A DNA stretch of 64,000 nt from DATEPR01 sp036491115 (GTDB lineage: Bacteria; Actinomycetota; Actinomycetes; Mycobacteriales; Pseudonocardiaceae): contig DASXCQ010000020.1 of assembly GCA_036491115.1 (NCBI GenBank), positions 124,001-188,000 on the forward strand. Reading direction: 5' to 3'. A program made the translations under genes and the position numbers. Below, piece after piece: positions 9,025-17,819 of this stretch (positions are counted from its first letter, which is position 1; each line of letters opens with the position of its first letter). A model generated the notes under the pieces. That model was not told where the DNA came from. It ran no database searches and was given only the letters and a program-made list of their open reading frames with translations.

Positions 9025-10013
9025 GCAGCGCGATCGACGTGCACGGACACTGCGTGCCCAGGGCGTTCCTGGACGAGGTGGTGCGCGGCAAGCCCTACGG
9101 CGTGCACGGCGAACTGACCGACGACCGCTACGTGCTGACGTTCCCCGGCGAGCAGCCGTTGCGCCCGGTGGCCGGCGTCATGCTCGACACCACCGACCGG
9201 AGCGACTGGTTCGCCAAGCAGGACGTCTACCACCAGGTCGTCGCGCCGTGGCTGGACGTGCACGGCCAGGACCTGCCGGCCGCCTCCGGCACCGCGTGGG
9301 TGCGGCTGCTCAACGACGCCATGGCCGAGTCGGTCGCGGTTCGCTCCCGCAACCTGTCCGCGCACGCCACCCTGCACCTCGCCGATCCCGAAGCCGCCGC
9401 GACCGAACTGCGCCGCGCGGTGCGGGAACTGGGCATGCGCAGCGCGATGATCCCGGCGGCGCAACCGGTCGGGCGGCTGTCCGATCCCGGCTTCGACGCG
9501 CTGTGGTCGGTCGCCACCGAACTGGACGTGCCGATCGTGCTGCACCCGCCGACCAAGGCGCCGTCCAACGACCTGATGGCCCGGTTCCCGGCGCTCAGGG
9601 GCCTGTTCGGCCGGCAGATCGACTCCACGCTGGCCACCGCCGAGCTCGTCCTGACCGGGGTGTTCGACCGGTTCCCCGGACTGCGCTTGGTGGTCGTGCA
9701 CGGCGGCGGGTTCCTGCCCTACCAGGCCGCGCGGTTCGACCGGGACGCCAAGGGCGGGCCCGCCGACCGCCGACCGCCCTCGGACGTGGTGCGCTCGCTC
9801 TACTACGACACCGTCCTGCTGTCCTCGGCCGCGGTCCGGTTCCTCTACGACTACGTGGGCGCGGGGCGGGTGCTCATCGGGTCGGACTTCGGTGCCGCCC
9901 CCCAGGAACGGGCTGGCGTCCGGGTGACCGCCGCCGTGCGCGAGGCGGGTGACGCCGACGCGACCGGTGCCGTGCTGGCCGGCAACGCGCGGGCCCTGTT
10001 CGGAGTCCACTGA
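9021..10013 (+). CDS. Amidohydrolase-family metal-dependent decarboxylase (ACMSD-like)
   Basis: A 330-residue amidohydrolase of the ACMSD/gamma-resorcylate decarboxylase group. Metal ligands are visible: HxH at residues 8-10 (DVHGH), a His in VLHPP near 174, His227 in VVHGGGFLP, and Asp289 in LIGSDFG. Such enzymes decarboxylate amino-carboxymuconate semialdehyde, resorcylate or carboxyvanillate, and some hydrolyse ring-opened products. GTG at 9021 overlaps the CMD stop (GTGA); a longer frame from 8691 would overlap all of the CMD C-terminus and is rejected. Its place between a CMD protein and UbiX suggests a decarboxylation step distinct from that of UbiD. Confidence 0.88.
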   Translation: MSSAIDVHGHCVPRAFLDEVVRGKPYGVHGELTDDRYVLTFPGEQPLRPVAGVMLDTTDRSDWFAKQDVYHQVVAPWLDVHGQDLPAASGTAWVRLLNDAMAESVAVRSRNLSAHATLHLADPEAAATELRRAVRELGMRSAMIPAAQPVGRLSDPGFDALWSVATELDVPIVLHPPTKAPSNDLMARFPALRGLFGRQIDSTLATAELVLTGVFDRFPGLRLVVVHGGGFLPYQAARFDRDAKGGPADRRPPSDVVRSLYYDTVLLSSAAVRFLYDYVGAGRVLIGSDFGAAPQERAGVRVTAAVREAGDADATGAVLAGNARALFGVH

Positions 10014-10014
10014 C

Positions 10015-10575
10015 ATGCCCAGACGACTCGTGGTCGGTGTCACCGGGTCCAGCGCGCCGCAGCTGGCGATCTCGCTGCTCACGTTGCTGCGCCCGATCGA
10101 GGACGTCGAGGTGCACCTGGTGGTGTCGCGCGGCGCAGAGCGCAGCATCGAGCTGGAACTGAACATGAAGCGGGCCGAGGTCGAGGCGCTGGGCGACGTC
10201 GTGTACCCGCCGGACGACATGGCCGCCGCCATCTCGTCCGGCTCGTTCCTGGTGGACGGCATGGTGGTCATGCCGTGCTCGATGAAGACCCTGGCGGCCG
10301 TGGCCACCGGGGTCAGCGTCGACCTCATCGCCCGTGCCGCCGACGTGAACCTGAAGGAGCGCAGGCGGGTGGTCCTGGTGACGCGGGAGACACCGCTGAA
10401 CCTCATCCACATCCGCAACATGGAGACCGTGACACTGGCCGGGGCCACCGTCCTGCCGCCCGTCCCGGCCTTCTACCACCAACCGGAGTCGGTGGCCGAC
10501 CTGCTCCGGCAGACGGCGGGGAAGGTGCTCGACCAGTTCGGCATCGAGCACAACGCCTTCCGCCGCTGGCTCTAG
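10015..10575 (+). CDS. ubiX: UbiX/Pad1-type flavin prenyltransferase
   Basis: A 186-residue flavoprotein of the UbiX family, which attaches dimethylallyl phosphate to FMN to make prenylated FMN for UbiD decarboxylases. Visible motifs are GVTGSSAPQ at the N-terminus (FMN phosphate loop), VMPCSMKTLAAVATGVS near residues 85-101, and VTRETPLNLIHIRNM near 121-135, where the ETPL and IRNM residues bind FMN and the prenyl donor. ATG at 10015 follows the amidohydrolase stop by one base. The matching UbiD lies 9 kb downstream at 19311. It could also serve UbiD proteins elsewhere in the genome. Confidence 0.94.
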   Translation: MPRRLVVGVTGSSAPQLAISLLTLLRPIEDVEVHLVVSRGAERSIELELNMKRAEVEALGDVVYPPDDMAAAISSGSFLVDGMVVMPCSMKTLAAVATGVSVDLIARAADVNLKERRRVVLVTRETPLNLIHIRNMETVTLAGATVLPPVPAFYHQPESVADLLRQTAGKVLDQFGIEHNAFRRWL

Positions 10576-10601
10576 CGAACGAACCCGAAAGTAGGTGACC
10601 C

Positions 10602-11099
10602 GTGGTCGAACCAGCCCGTTTCCCCATCACGCTCACGGTGAACGGCATGCCGCACAGCGTGACGGTCGAACCCCGTCGCACCCTGCTCGACTGCCTGCGC
10701 GACGACCTGGTCTATCCCGGTACCCACGTCGGGTGTGAGCACGGCGTCTGTGGTTGCTGCAACGTGATCGTCGACGGCGCCCTGGTCCGCTCCTGCCTGA
10801 TGCTGGCGGTGCAGGCGGACGGCGCGGACGTCGAGACGATCGAGGGCGTCGGCACCGAGGACGAGCTGAGCCCGATCCAGGAGGCATTCTGCGCCAAACA
10901 CGCCATGCAGTGCGGCTACTGCACGCCGGGCATGGTCATGACGCTGGAGGACCTGCTGCGCGGCAACCCGCAGCCGACCGAGGCGGAACTGGTCGACGCC
11001 GTGTCCGGCAACCTGTGCCGCTGCACGGGTTATCAGCAGATCCTGCAGGCGGCGCGCTCGGTGATCGCGGACAACGCGGCCAAGGCGGGCCAGGCATGA
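10602..11099 (+). CDS. Molybdenum hydroxylase small subunit, two [2Fe-2S] clusters (CoxS/HcrC type)
   Basis: A 165-residue electron-transfer subunit of the xanthine dehydrogenase/CO dehydrogenase family. The plant-ferredoxin-type cluster is bound by Cys in CEHGVCGCC (about 47-55), with a further Cys near 66 (RSCLM). The second cluster is bound by CGYCTPG (about 106-112) and CRCTGY (about 140-145). Start GTG at 10602 is preceded by GTAGGTG. It shares a 4-bp ATGA overlap with the large subunit. Homologues move electrons from the Mo site to the FAD subunit. Confidence 0.94.
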   Translation: MVEPARFPITLTVNGMPHSVTVEPRRTLLDCLRDDLVYPGTHVGCEHGVCGCCNVIVDGALVRSCLMLAVQADGADVETIEGVGTEDELSPIQEAFCAKHAMQCGYCTPGMVMTLEDLLRGNPQPTEAELVDAVSGNLCRCTGYQQILQAARSVIADNAAKAGQA

Positions 11100-13447
11100 C
11101 CGGCACGCGGAGCCGCTACCGCTACGTCGGCCGGCCGATGCCGGTGATCGAGGACCGCCGTTTCGTGCGCGGCCGGGGCCGCTACATCAACGACCTGGCG
11201 ATGCCGGCCATGCTGCACCTGGCCGTGGTGCCGGCGCCGGTAGCCCACGCCAGGCTGCTGGGCGTCGACGCGGCCGAGGCACTCGCCTCGCCCGGCGTGG
11301 TCGCCGTCCTCACCGGAGCCGACCTGGTCGAGATGATGGAGCCGGTACCGCAGGAACTCGCCCTGCCCGAGGTCATCTGGTACCCGCTGGCGGTGGACAA
11401 GATCCGGTACGCGGGGGAGTGGGTGGCGGCCGTCGTCGCCACCTCGCGGGCCGCCGCCGAGGACGCGGTGGAGCTGGTGGTCATCGACTTCGACGAGTTG
11501 GAGCCGCTGGTCGACCCGCGCCGCGCCATGCGGCCGGACGCTGCGCTGCTGCACGAGGCGCAGGGCACCAACGTGGTGTGGAACGAGCGGCACACCTGGG
11601 GCGACGTGGACGGCGAGTTCGCATCCGCCGACCACGTCTACGAGTACTCGTACCGCTGGAACCGGCACTCCGGCGTGCCGCTGGAGACCTTCGGCGCCAT
11701 CGCGCAGGTCGACCAGACCGGCATCCTGGAAATCTGGGCCTCGCACCAGAACCCGGACATCCAGCAGGAGGCCGTCAGGGTCATGCGCACCCCGAAGGTC
11801 AAGGTGCACATGGACATCGACATCGGCGGCTCGTACGGCTCCAAGCGCGGCCGAAAGCAGATGTACCTCACCGCGGCCGCGGCGATCCGTGCCCGGCGGC
11901 CGGTGAAGTTCATGGAGGACCGGATCGAGAACATGCAGGCCGGCGACGGCCACGGTCCGGATCGCTACTACACGGTGAAGGTGGCCGCGTCGGCCGAGGG
12001 CATGGTGCGGGCGCTGGACATCGACGTGATCGAGGACCTGGGTGCCTACTGCGGCCGCGGTCCGCGCCAGATCACCAAGCCCACGTCGGCGGTCGTCGGC
12101 CCGTACCGTATTCCGGCGGTCCGCTACGGCGGCTACGGCGTGCTGACGTGCAAGACGAACCAGGTGCCCTTCCGGGGTGCCGGCCAGTCCCCACACAACT
12201 TCGCGATCGAGCGCACCATGGACCTGCTGGCCCGCGACCTGGGCATCGACCGGGTGGAACTACGGCTGCGCAACTACATCCAGCCGGAACAGTTCCCGTA
12301 CGAGATCCCCGGCGGAGCCATCTACGACTCCGGCAACTACCCCGGTGCGGCGGAACTGGCCATCAAGCAGGCCCGCTTCGAGGACCTATTGGCCGAGCAG
12401 GCCGAGGCCCGCGCCGCCGGCAGGCTGTACGGCATCGGCACGGCAGGCGGCATCGAACCCGGTGGCGCGGCGGCGGAGCACGGTGAGGGCGTGCGGATCG
12501 AGGTCGACGCCACCGGCCACGTGGTGGCCACCATCGGCTTCCAGTCGGCGGGCCAGGCCCACGAGAGCATGGTCACCCAGCTGGTCTGCGAGGAGCTGGG
12601 CGTCGAGATCGAGGACGTCATCGTCCAGCGCGGCCACGGCCTGGGCGGCATCTATGCCGGCGCCCCGACGGGTTCCCGAATGACCCAGATGCTGGGCACG
12701 TCGATCTACCAGTGCGCGAAGAAGGTACGAGCCAAACTGACGGCCATCGCGGCCTTCACGCTCGAGGTGGAACCGGACGAGATCGAGATCGACGGCACCA
12801 CATACCGGGTAGCCGCCGACCCGGCCAAGGCCATGACCTGGAAGCAACTGGCGAAGACGGCCTACGGACCGCGACTGAAGAATCCGCCCGGCATGGAACC
12901 CGGCATCGTGGAACTGAACGTCTACGCCGGCCCGGACATCGTCACCAAGCGCAAGCTCACCACCGGTGCGAAGCAGTTCCCGACCTACGCCTTCGACTTC
13001 CACGTCGTCGTGGCCGAGGTCGACCCGGACACCTGCGAAATCACCTTGCGGAAGTACCTGGTGGTCCACGACTGCGGCACGGTGCTCAATCCGCTGGTGG
13101 TGGACGGTTTCGTGTACGGCGGCATCGGCCACGGCATCGGCGGTGCCATGTACGAGAACTTCGCCTACGACGAGAACGGCCAGTTGCTCGCGGTCAGCTT
13201 CATGGACTACCTGATGCCCACAGCGGCCGAGGTGCCCACGGTCGAGTTGCACGAGCAGTGCACGCCGACACCGCTGCATCCCTATGGCGCCAAGGGTGCC
13301 GCGGAAGGCGCCTACATGACAGCACCGGCGGCGATCGCCAGTGCCATCGAAGATGCGGTGGCGCCACTGGGCGTGCGCATCACGGAGGTGCCGATCACCC
13401 CGCAGCTGATCTTCGACAGCATGATGGCCGCCAGGAGTAACGCATGA
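11096..13447 (+). CDS. Molybdenum hydroxylase large subunit, molybdopterin-binding (CoxL/HcrA type)
   Basis: A 783-residue catalytic subunit. The N-terminal a/b hammerhead domain covers about 1-180 and the molybdopterin-binding domains follow. Family signatures are GGSYGSKRG near 245, VPFRGAGQSPHNFAIER near 358, and the catalytic-Glu loop GAKGAAEGAYMTAP near 730, whose Glu is kept. These enzymes hydroxylate aromatic or heteroaromatic carbons with water-derived oxygen (4-hydroxybenzoyl-CoA reductase, furoyl-CoA dehydrogenase, nicotinate and quinoline oxidoreductases), so an N-heteroaromatic, furan or benzoyl substrate is plausible. There is no CoxL-type AYxCSFR motif, so it is not CO dehydrogenase. 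Confidence 0.93.
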   Translation: MTGTRSRYRYVGRPMPVIEDRRFVRGRGRYINDLAMPAMLHLAVVPAPVAHARLLGVDAAEALASPGVVAVLTGADLVEMMEPVPQELALPEVIWYPLAVDKIRYAGEWVAAVVATSRAAAEDAVELVVIDFDELEPLVDPRRAMRPDAALLHEAQGTNVVWNERHTWGDVDGEFASADHVYEYSYRWNRHSGVPLETFGAIAQVDQTGILEIWASHQNPDIQQEAVRVMRTPKVKVHMDIDIGGSYGSKRGRKQMYLTAAAAIRARRPVKFMEDRIENMQAGDGHGPDRYYTVKVAASAEGMVRALDIDVIEDLGAYCGRGPRQITKPTSAVVGPYRIPAVRYGGYGVLTCKTNQVPFRGAGQSPHNFAIERTMDLLARDLGIDRVELRLRNYIQPEQFPYEIPGGAIYDSGNYPGAAELAIKQARFEDLLAEQAEARAAGRLYGIGTAGGIEPGGAAAEHGEGVRIEVDATGHVVATIGFQSAGQAHESMVTQLVCEELGVEIEDVIVQRGHGLGGIYAGAPTGSRMTQMLGTSIYQCAKKVRAKLTAIAAFTLEVEPDEIEIDGTTYRVAADPAKAMTWKQLAKTAYGPRLKNPPGMEPGIVELNVYAGPDIVTKRKLTTGAKQFPTYAFDFHVVVAEVDPDTCEITLRKYLVVHDCGTVLNPLVVDGFVYGGIGHGIGGAMYENFAYDENGQLLAVSFMDYLMPTAAEVPTVELHEQCTPTPLHPYGAKGAAEGAYMTAPAAIASAIEDAVAPLGVRITEVPITPQLIFDSMMAARSNA

Positions 13448-14313
13448 AGCCGGCCCCGTTCGACTACCATCGCGCCACCGACGTGGACGACGCGGTAGCG
13501 GCACTGCACGCCGTCGAGGACGGCAAGGCCATCGCAGGCGGCCAGAGCCTGATCGCGCTGCTGAACCTGCGCCTGGCCAGGCCAGAGCTGTTGGTCGACC
13601 TGAACCCGTTGCGCGACCTGGACTACATCGAGCCCACTCCCGACGGCGGCCTGGTGATCGGCGCCATGACACGGCAGCGGGCGGTCGAACGGTCGGCGCT
13701 GGTGCGGGAGCGCTGCCCGATCATGTTCGAGGCGATGCCGCTGGTAGCGCATGCGGCGATCCGCAACCGAGGCACCATCGGCGGCAGCCTGGCGCACGCG
13801 GACACCGGCTCGGAGCTGTGCACGATCAGCCTGGCGGTGGACGCGAGAATGCGGGTCAGAGGCCAAGCGGGCGACCGAGAAATCAAGGCGGCGGACTTCT
13901 TCGACGGCCCCCTCACCACGGTGCTGACGCCCGACGAGATCCTCACCGAGATCGTGGTGCCGCCCGCACCGGCCCGTTCCGGCGCGGCGTTCGCCGAGGT
14001 GTCCAGAAGGCGCGGCGACTTCGCACTGGCAGGCGTGGGGGGAGTGGTCGGCGTGGGCGAGGACGGCACGGTGACCCACGCCCGCCTGTCCTACACGTCA
14101 CTGGGCCCCACCGCACTGCGCTCACCACACGCCGAGGAATCGCTGCTGGGCAACCGGTTGGACGAAGCCACCATCGAGAAGGCGGCGTCAGTGGTGGGCG
14201 AGGACCTGTCGCCGAGCGACGACCTACACGCCACAGCGACCTTCCGCCTGCACCTGGCACGAGCACTGACCAGGCGAGTGCTCCACACGGCGGCCGGGCG
14301 AGCCGCCACCTGA
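13444..14313 (+). CDS. Molybdenum hydroxylase FAD-binding subunit (CoxM/HcrB type)
   Basis: A 289-residue FAD subunit of the CoxM family. The two FAD-binding loops are visible: AGGQSLIALL near residue 33 and TIGGSLAHADTGSEL near 110-124, followed by the CO dehydrogenase flavoprotein C-terminal domain. ATG at 13444 overlaps the large-subunit stop by 4 bp. It completes an S-L-M set with every subunit full length. No XdhC/MoeA-like maturation gene is adjacent. The CoxG-like protein at 20927 may be the membrane-recruiting partner. Confidence 0.94.
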   Translation: MKPAPFDYHRATDVDDAVAALHAVEDGKAIAGGQSLIALLNLRLARPELLVDLNPLRDLDYIEPTPDGGLVIGAMTRQRAVERSALVRERCPIMFEAMPLVAHAAIRNRGTIGGSLAHADTGSELCTISLAVDARMRVRGQAGDREIKAADFFDGPLTTVLTPDEILTEIVVPPAPARSGAAFAEVSRRRGDFALAGVGGVVGVGEDGTVTHARLSYTSLGPTALRSPHAEESLLGNRLDEATIEKAASVVGEDLSPSDDLHATATFRLHLARALTRRVLHTAAGRAAT

Positions 14314-14316
14314 CCC

Positions 14317-14357
14317 GGTCGGGCTCGTCACACACGTGGGCGATGGCGAGCCCGACC
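14317..14357. terminator. Hairpin between convergent genes (bidirectional terminator)
   Basis: A perfect 11-bp inverted repeat, GGTCGGGCTCG (14317-14327) and CGAGCCCGACC (14347-14357), encloses a 19-nt loop. It starts 3 bp after the Mo-hydroxylase FAD-subunit stop. The right arm lies in the last codons of the convergent serine hydrolase, so on the minus strand the stem forms around its stop codon. Confidence 0.6.
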
Positions 14358-15419
14358 GACCACGGCGATGGTCCTGATGCCCGGGAGCCCGTTCAGACGC
14401 CGCAGGGCCGGCTGGCGGAATCCGGTCCAGCCGTGTTCATCGCTGATCGCGCGTAGCAGCCGGAAGGGCAGCGGACCCGGGTCGGCGGCGGTCATGACGA
14501 CGGCGCCGGTCCCGTCCCTGGTCGATGCGGTCAGCACGGAGAAGAACGAGGCAGCACCGCCGACATGGCTGAAGCGCTCCTCGCCGTGCAGGAACATGCC
14601 CAGGCCCCCGGAGTCGGGCGGCCGCATGCCCAGCAGCGGCAGGAGGTTCCAATTGCCCTTGGCGGGCAGCCGGGCGTACGGGGTAAGGAACTGGGTGGCC
14701 GATCGCGAGCGGATCGGCGACGGCCGGCCGGCCAGCGCGTTCTGCACCGCGCAGACGTAGCGCGCCAGGTCGTCGGGCGTGCTCCAGAGTCCTGCCGCGG
14801 CGGACTCGGGGTAGCTGTGCCAGTCGTGCCGGGCGGCGGCCGGCCGCAGGTGAGCCGGCAGCGGCTGTTCGAAGGTGCTGCGGGTCATCCCGAGCGGTTC
14901 CAGGACGAGGGTGCGGGCGGCGTCGGCGAAAGGTTGGCCGGTGACGTCGGCGATGAGCTGCTGGATGACCGCGTAGCCGCCGCCTGAGTAGCGGAAGGTA
15001 CCGGGGTCGGCCCGCACGGCCGGTGTCACCGAGGGCGGAGTCCCGTCCAGGACCTGGCCCAAGGTCGGCAGATCGGCGTCCTGCCGGTAGCCGGGAAAGA
15101 ACGGGACGCCGGTGCCCGCGGTGTGCCCGAGCAGTTGCCGCAACGAGACCTGCGCGGATCCCGGCAGCCGCCACGAGGTGAGCTGCTGGTTGACGTCGCC
15201 GTCGAGATCGGCCTGACCACGCGCGGCCAGTTCCAGGGCGGCGAGCGCGGTGACCGGTTTGGAGATCGATCCGGCCTGGAACAGCCGGTCCGGTGGTCCG
15301 CCCGCGGCCCGGCTCCAGGCGATGGCCGACCGTTCGATGACGGCGACGCCGACCGGAGCGCTGGACCGCGCCAGCACGGCGGTCACCGACTCGCCGGGTG
15401 AGCGGCTGGAAGCGGGCAT
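14328..15419 (-). CDS. Serine hydrolase, beta-lactamase/class C PBP-like
   Basis: A 363-residue protein of the beta-lactamase superfamily (class C/EstB/D-aminopeptidase type). The nucleophile motif SxxK is SISK at residues 51-54, the YxN-like motif is YSG at 144-146, and the third motif is HVG at about 285-287. ATG at 15419 is chosen because a GGAGG site lies 4-5 nt upstream; a longer frame to 15776 runs across a gap with no start signal. No signal peptide is seen, so it is probably a cytoplasmic esterase or amidase rather than a resistance enzyme. Whether it belongs to the catabolic pathway is unclear. Confidence 0.85.
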   Translation of the reverse strand: MPASSRSPGESVTAVLARSSAPVGVAVIERSAIAWSRAAGGPPDRLFQAGSISKPVTALAALELAARGQADLDGDVNQQLTSWRLPGSAQVSLRQLLGHTAGTGVPFFPGYRQDADLPTLGQVLDGTPPSVTPAVRADPGTFRYSGGGYAVIQQLIADVTGQPFADAARTLVLEPLGMTRSTFEQPLPAHLRPAAARHDWHSYPESAAAGLWSTPDDLARYVCAVQNALAGRPSPIRSRSATQFLTPYARLPAKGNWNLLPLLGMRPPDSGGLGMFLHGEERFSHVGGAASFFSVLTASTRDGTGAVVMTAADPGPLPFRLLRAISDEHGWTGFRQPALRRLNGLPGIRTIAVVGRARHRPRV

Positions 15420-15547
15420 GTTCCCTCCGCCACAGGCTGCGATGACTGGGCGCCAGCCTACAGCCGGAGCGCGAGCCCGTGGTGAGGTCAATGCGATGGA
15501 ACCGACCGGGACCGCCGCATCGGGGTCGGCGGGTCCGGCCGGGGGCA

Positions 15548-16057
15548 CTAGTCGGCGGTGTACAACCCGCGAATCCGCTTGCGCGAGTGCGGCTTGTTGG
15601 CAGCGCCCCGCTCGCTGCCACTGACCGCCTTCCACTCCGGCGTCTTGTTCACGTCGAGATCGCGCAGATGGTAAACGGCGAAATACTCCGGCGACCCGTT
15701 CGCACTGCGGTACCGATGAGCCGACAAGGTCCCGGGCGCGGCCCCCAGTCCGGGCACGTGTTCCTCGTCCATCCACGCGTCGAACTCGACCTCATGCCCC
15801 GGCGCCGGCTCCTGCCCCACAGCCAACAACGCCGTAGCGGCACCGAAGTCGCCGGCCTCGACCAACGAGTCGATCTGCTCACCCACCCACACCGACACCC
15901 CGTCGCCGAACGAGGACACGCCCACAGTGGACTGATCGTCCACGAGTAGCACCCGCCGATAGGCAGGCGAACCGTCCACCGCATGCCAGTGGCTACCGGC
16001 AGACCCCGCGATGGGCTGCTCCGAACCGAGCAGGACGATGGTGCGAGGCGTGGTCAT
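15548..16057 (-). CDS. Dimeric alpha-beta barrel (EthD/DUF4286-like) protein
   Basis: A 169-residue protein resembling ferredoxin-like alpha-beta barrel proteins that often act as small monooxygenases or degradation accessories. The most family-like stretch is about residues 92-140: FDAWMDEEHVPGL, GTLSAHRYRS, EYFAVYHLRDLD. Its ATG shares one base with the stop of the upstream racemase-fold gene, so the two are co-translated in the IclR operon. The function is not known; a role on a labile pathway intermediate is only an inference. Confidence 0.7.
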   Translation of the reverse strand: MTTPRTIVLLGSEQPIAGSAGSHWHAVDGSPAYRRVLLVDDQSTVGVSSFGDGVSVWVGEQIDSLVEAGDFGAATALLAVGQEPAPGHEVEFDAWMDEEHVPGLGAAPGTLSAHRYRSANGSPEYFAVYHLRDLDVNKTPEWKAVSGSERGAANKPHSRKRIRGLYTAD

Positions 16058-16878
16058 CAGTTCTCCGTCCCCAACTGGTCCAGCCCGTAGAACCGCTCCA
16101 CCTCGGCCAATCGGGGCGCGGGCGGCCGGGCACTGAAGAAGTCCGAAGCGGAAGCGCGCATCCCGGTGGTCCGAGCCAGATCCACGAACATCTCACCGAA
16201 CTTGAGAGTGACCCCGAGGCAGTCGACGACGGCGATCTCGTCCACCCGGGTCAGGCCGGCCACCGACAACACGGTGGACACCGGAGCCTCACCGGGAATC
16301 ACCACGTCGACACCGTGCTCCCGGGCCAACCGTCGAGTCACCTCGGTCACCCGGTCGACCACGGGCCCCGGCTCGTCGAACGCGTCGAAGACGGTCCGGT
16401 AGTCCTGCCCGAGGGACTGCACCCCCCAGGCCCGGGACCGCATGCCGTACTTCTCGATATGCGACTCGTACAACGGAATGTAGTCGTCGATCATGGTCAA
16501 CACGGCGAACCGACGCCCCAGCATGGCGGCCGCGTACATGGAAGCCTGCGCATAGCTGATCACCGGAATATCCACAAGAGACTGGGCCTCGGCATGGATG
16601 TTCTCGGGCAGGTTCATGATCAGGAACCCGTCGTACCCCTCGGCCTCGGCCTGCTGCACGTTGCGCAGCAGCTGCAACGAGTGCAGGTATGCCAGGTAGA
16701 CGTACCGATTGTCGTGTCCGGGATACTCGGTGACGTACGTGCTCGGCGTCAGCCCGTGCAGGTCGACCACGGTGGACGGCTGGCCGACCCGGCGGAAGTG
16801 CTCGGTCATCGCCGCCGCGTACTGGGGCAGCTTGGCCAGTTCGGTGCGGCTCTGGTGCCACAGCCTCATCCGCGACAC
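16057..16878 (-). CDS. Asp/Glu/hydantoin racemase-fold protein lacking both catalytic cysteines
   Basis: A 273-residue protein with the two-lobed Asp/Glu racemase fold (strands LWHQS, VVDLHG, GYDGFLIMNLPE, IPVISYAQAS, FAVLTM, VDVVIPGEAPVS). Members use one Cys per lobe; here the first position reads Met-Asn-Leu (88-90) and the second Glu197, and the only Cys is at 220. It therefore cannot use the standard two-base mechanism and may be an isomerase, decarboxylase or binding protein. It sits between the IclR regulator and the alpha-beta barrel gene, with a 4-bp gap to the former. Confidence 0.75.
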   Translation of the reverse strand: MSRMRLWHQSRTELAKLPQYAAAMTEHFRRVGQPSTVVDLHGLTPSTYVTEYPGHDNRYVYLAYLHSLQLLRNVQQAEAEGYDGFLIMNLPENIHAEAQSLVDIPVISYAQASMYAAAMLGRRFAVLTMIDDYIPLYESHIEKYGMRSRAWGVQSLGQDYRTVFDAFDEPGPVVDRVTEVTRRLAREHGVDVVIPGEAPVSTVLSVAGLTRVDEIAVVDCLGVTLKFGEMFVDLARTTGMRASASDFFSARPPAPRLAEVERFYGLDQLGTEN

Positions 16879-16882
16879 TCCT

Positions 16883-17740
16883 TCATCCGCGCGACGCCGG
16901 CATATTCAACCGGCCCAACTCACTGCTGATCTGGTCGGTGCACGAGAGCAACGCGGGCAGGAACTCGTCCCGCAGGCTCGCCGGCGTCGGATCGGCGGCG
17001 TGGGTAGCCACACCGAGTGCGGCGACAACGGTCCCGTGCCCGTCGGTCACCGGCACTGCCACCGCATGCAGGCCCTCCTCGAAACCCTCGTCCCCCAGGG
17101 CATAGCCATCGCGATAGATCCCGTCCAACACGGCGGCGACAGCCCGCCGATCAGCGGGCGTCCTGGCCGTCAACGGGTCGAACGAGGTCCGCTCCAGGTA
17201 GGCCCGACGCTCGTACGCGGGCAGGGCGGCCAACAAGACCTGACCCATGGCCGTCGCATACGCGGGCACCCGGGTCCCCACCGGCACGTTGACCGCGAGC
17301 ATCCGCTTCGCGATCACCTGTGCCACATAGAAGACGTTCCCGTCATCCAGCACCGACAGGAACGCGGACGTGGACACCCGCGCCACGAGCTCGTTCAGGA
17401 ACGGCATGGCGACGTTGGGCACGCTGAGCGTCGACAGGTACGGATAGCCCAGCTCCAGCACGGTGGGCCGCAGGGAGAACGCGCGGCCGTCGGTGCTGAC
17501 GTAACCGAGGTCCACCAGCGTCAGCAGGAACCGCCGCGCGGCCGCACGAGTCAGCCCGGTCCGGCCGGCGACCTCCGTCAACGTGAGCCGGGGGTGTTCC
17601 GGGTCGAACGACCGCAACACGGAGAGCCCGCGTTCCAGCGACTGGACATAGTCGGTGTTGCGGCGCGGACCCGAAGCGCGCCCGGCACCCTCCGACGACG
17701 CGACCTCGTCGCTCGTGTCAGAGGTGTTTCTGCCGCGCAC
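16883..17740 (-). CDS. IclR family regulator (PcaR/PobR-like branch)
   Basis: A 285-residue regulator. The N-terminal winged helix starts at TDYVQSLERGLSVLRSF (about 28-44), with the recognition region LTEVAGRTGLTRAAARRFL (about 53-71), and the IclR effector domain fills the rest. The TDYVQSLERGL opening is typical of the branch that controls protocatechuate and 4-hydroxybenzoate genes. GTG at 17740 with a GGGAGGG site is chosen; the longer frame to 17893 would read through the promoter and operator. Effector candidates are aromatic or dicarboxylic acids. It heads a three-gene operon. Confidence 0.9.
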   Translation of the reverse strand: MRGRNTSDTSDEVASSEGAGRASGPRRNTDYVQSLERGLSVLRSFDPEHPRLTLTEVAGRTGLTRAAARRFLLTLVDLGYVSTDGRAFSLRPTVLELGYPYLSTLSVPNVAMPFLNELVARVSTSAFLSVLDDGNVFYVAQVIAKRMLAVNVPVGTRVPAYATAMGQVLLAALPAYERRAYLERTSFDPLTARTPADRRAVAAVLDGIYRDGYALGDEGFEEGLHAVAVPVTDGHGTVVAALGVATHAADPTPASLRDEFLPALLSCTDQISSELGRLNMPASRG

Positions 17741-17769
17741 GCGCCCTCCCCGGTCCAGTTGTGCGCAAT

Positions 17770-17789
17770 GTGAACATCGGTGCGCACCG
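17770..17789. promoter_or_regulatory. IclR-box candidate upstream of iclR
   Basis: The 20-bp element GTGAACATCGGTGCGCACCG lies 30 bp before the iclR start and inside the 79-bp gap to the MmgE/PrpD stop. Seventeen of 20 positions match the element at 19251-19270 in front of ubiD. A second copy at another promoter of the same island supports autoregulation by IclR; binding itself is inferred. Confidence 0.55.
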
Positions 17790-17819
17790 CAGCAGGCTAC
17801 CGGCGGTCCGGAGAGCCTG

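Noticed and set aside
11096..13447. CO dehydrogenase (CoxL) assignment for the Mo subunit
   Set aside because: No CoxL active-site AYxCSFR motif is seen. The sequence fits the wider aromatic/heteroaromatic hydroxylase group.
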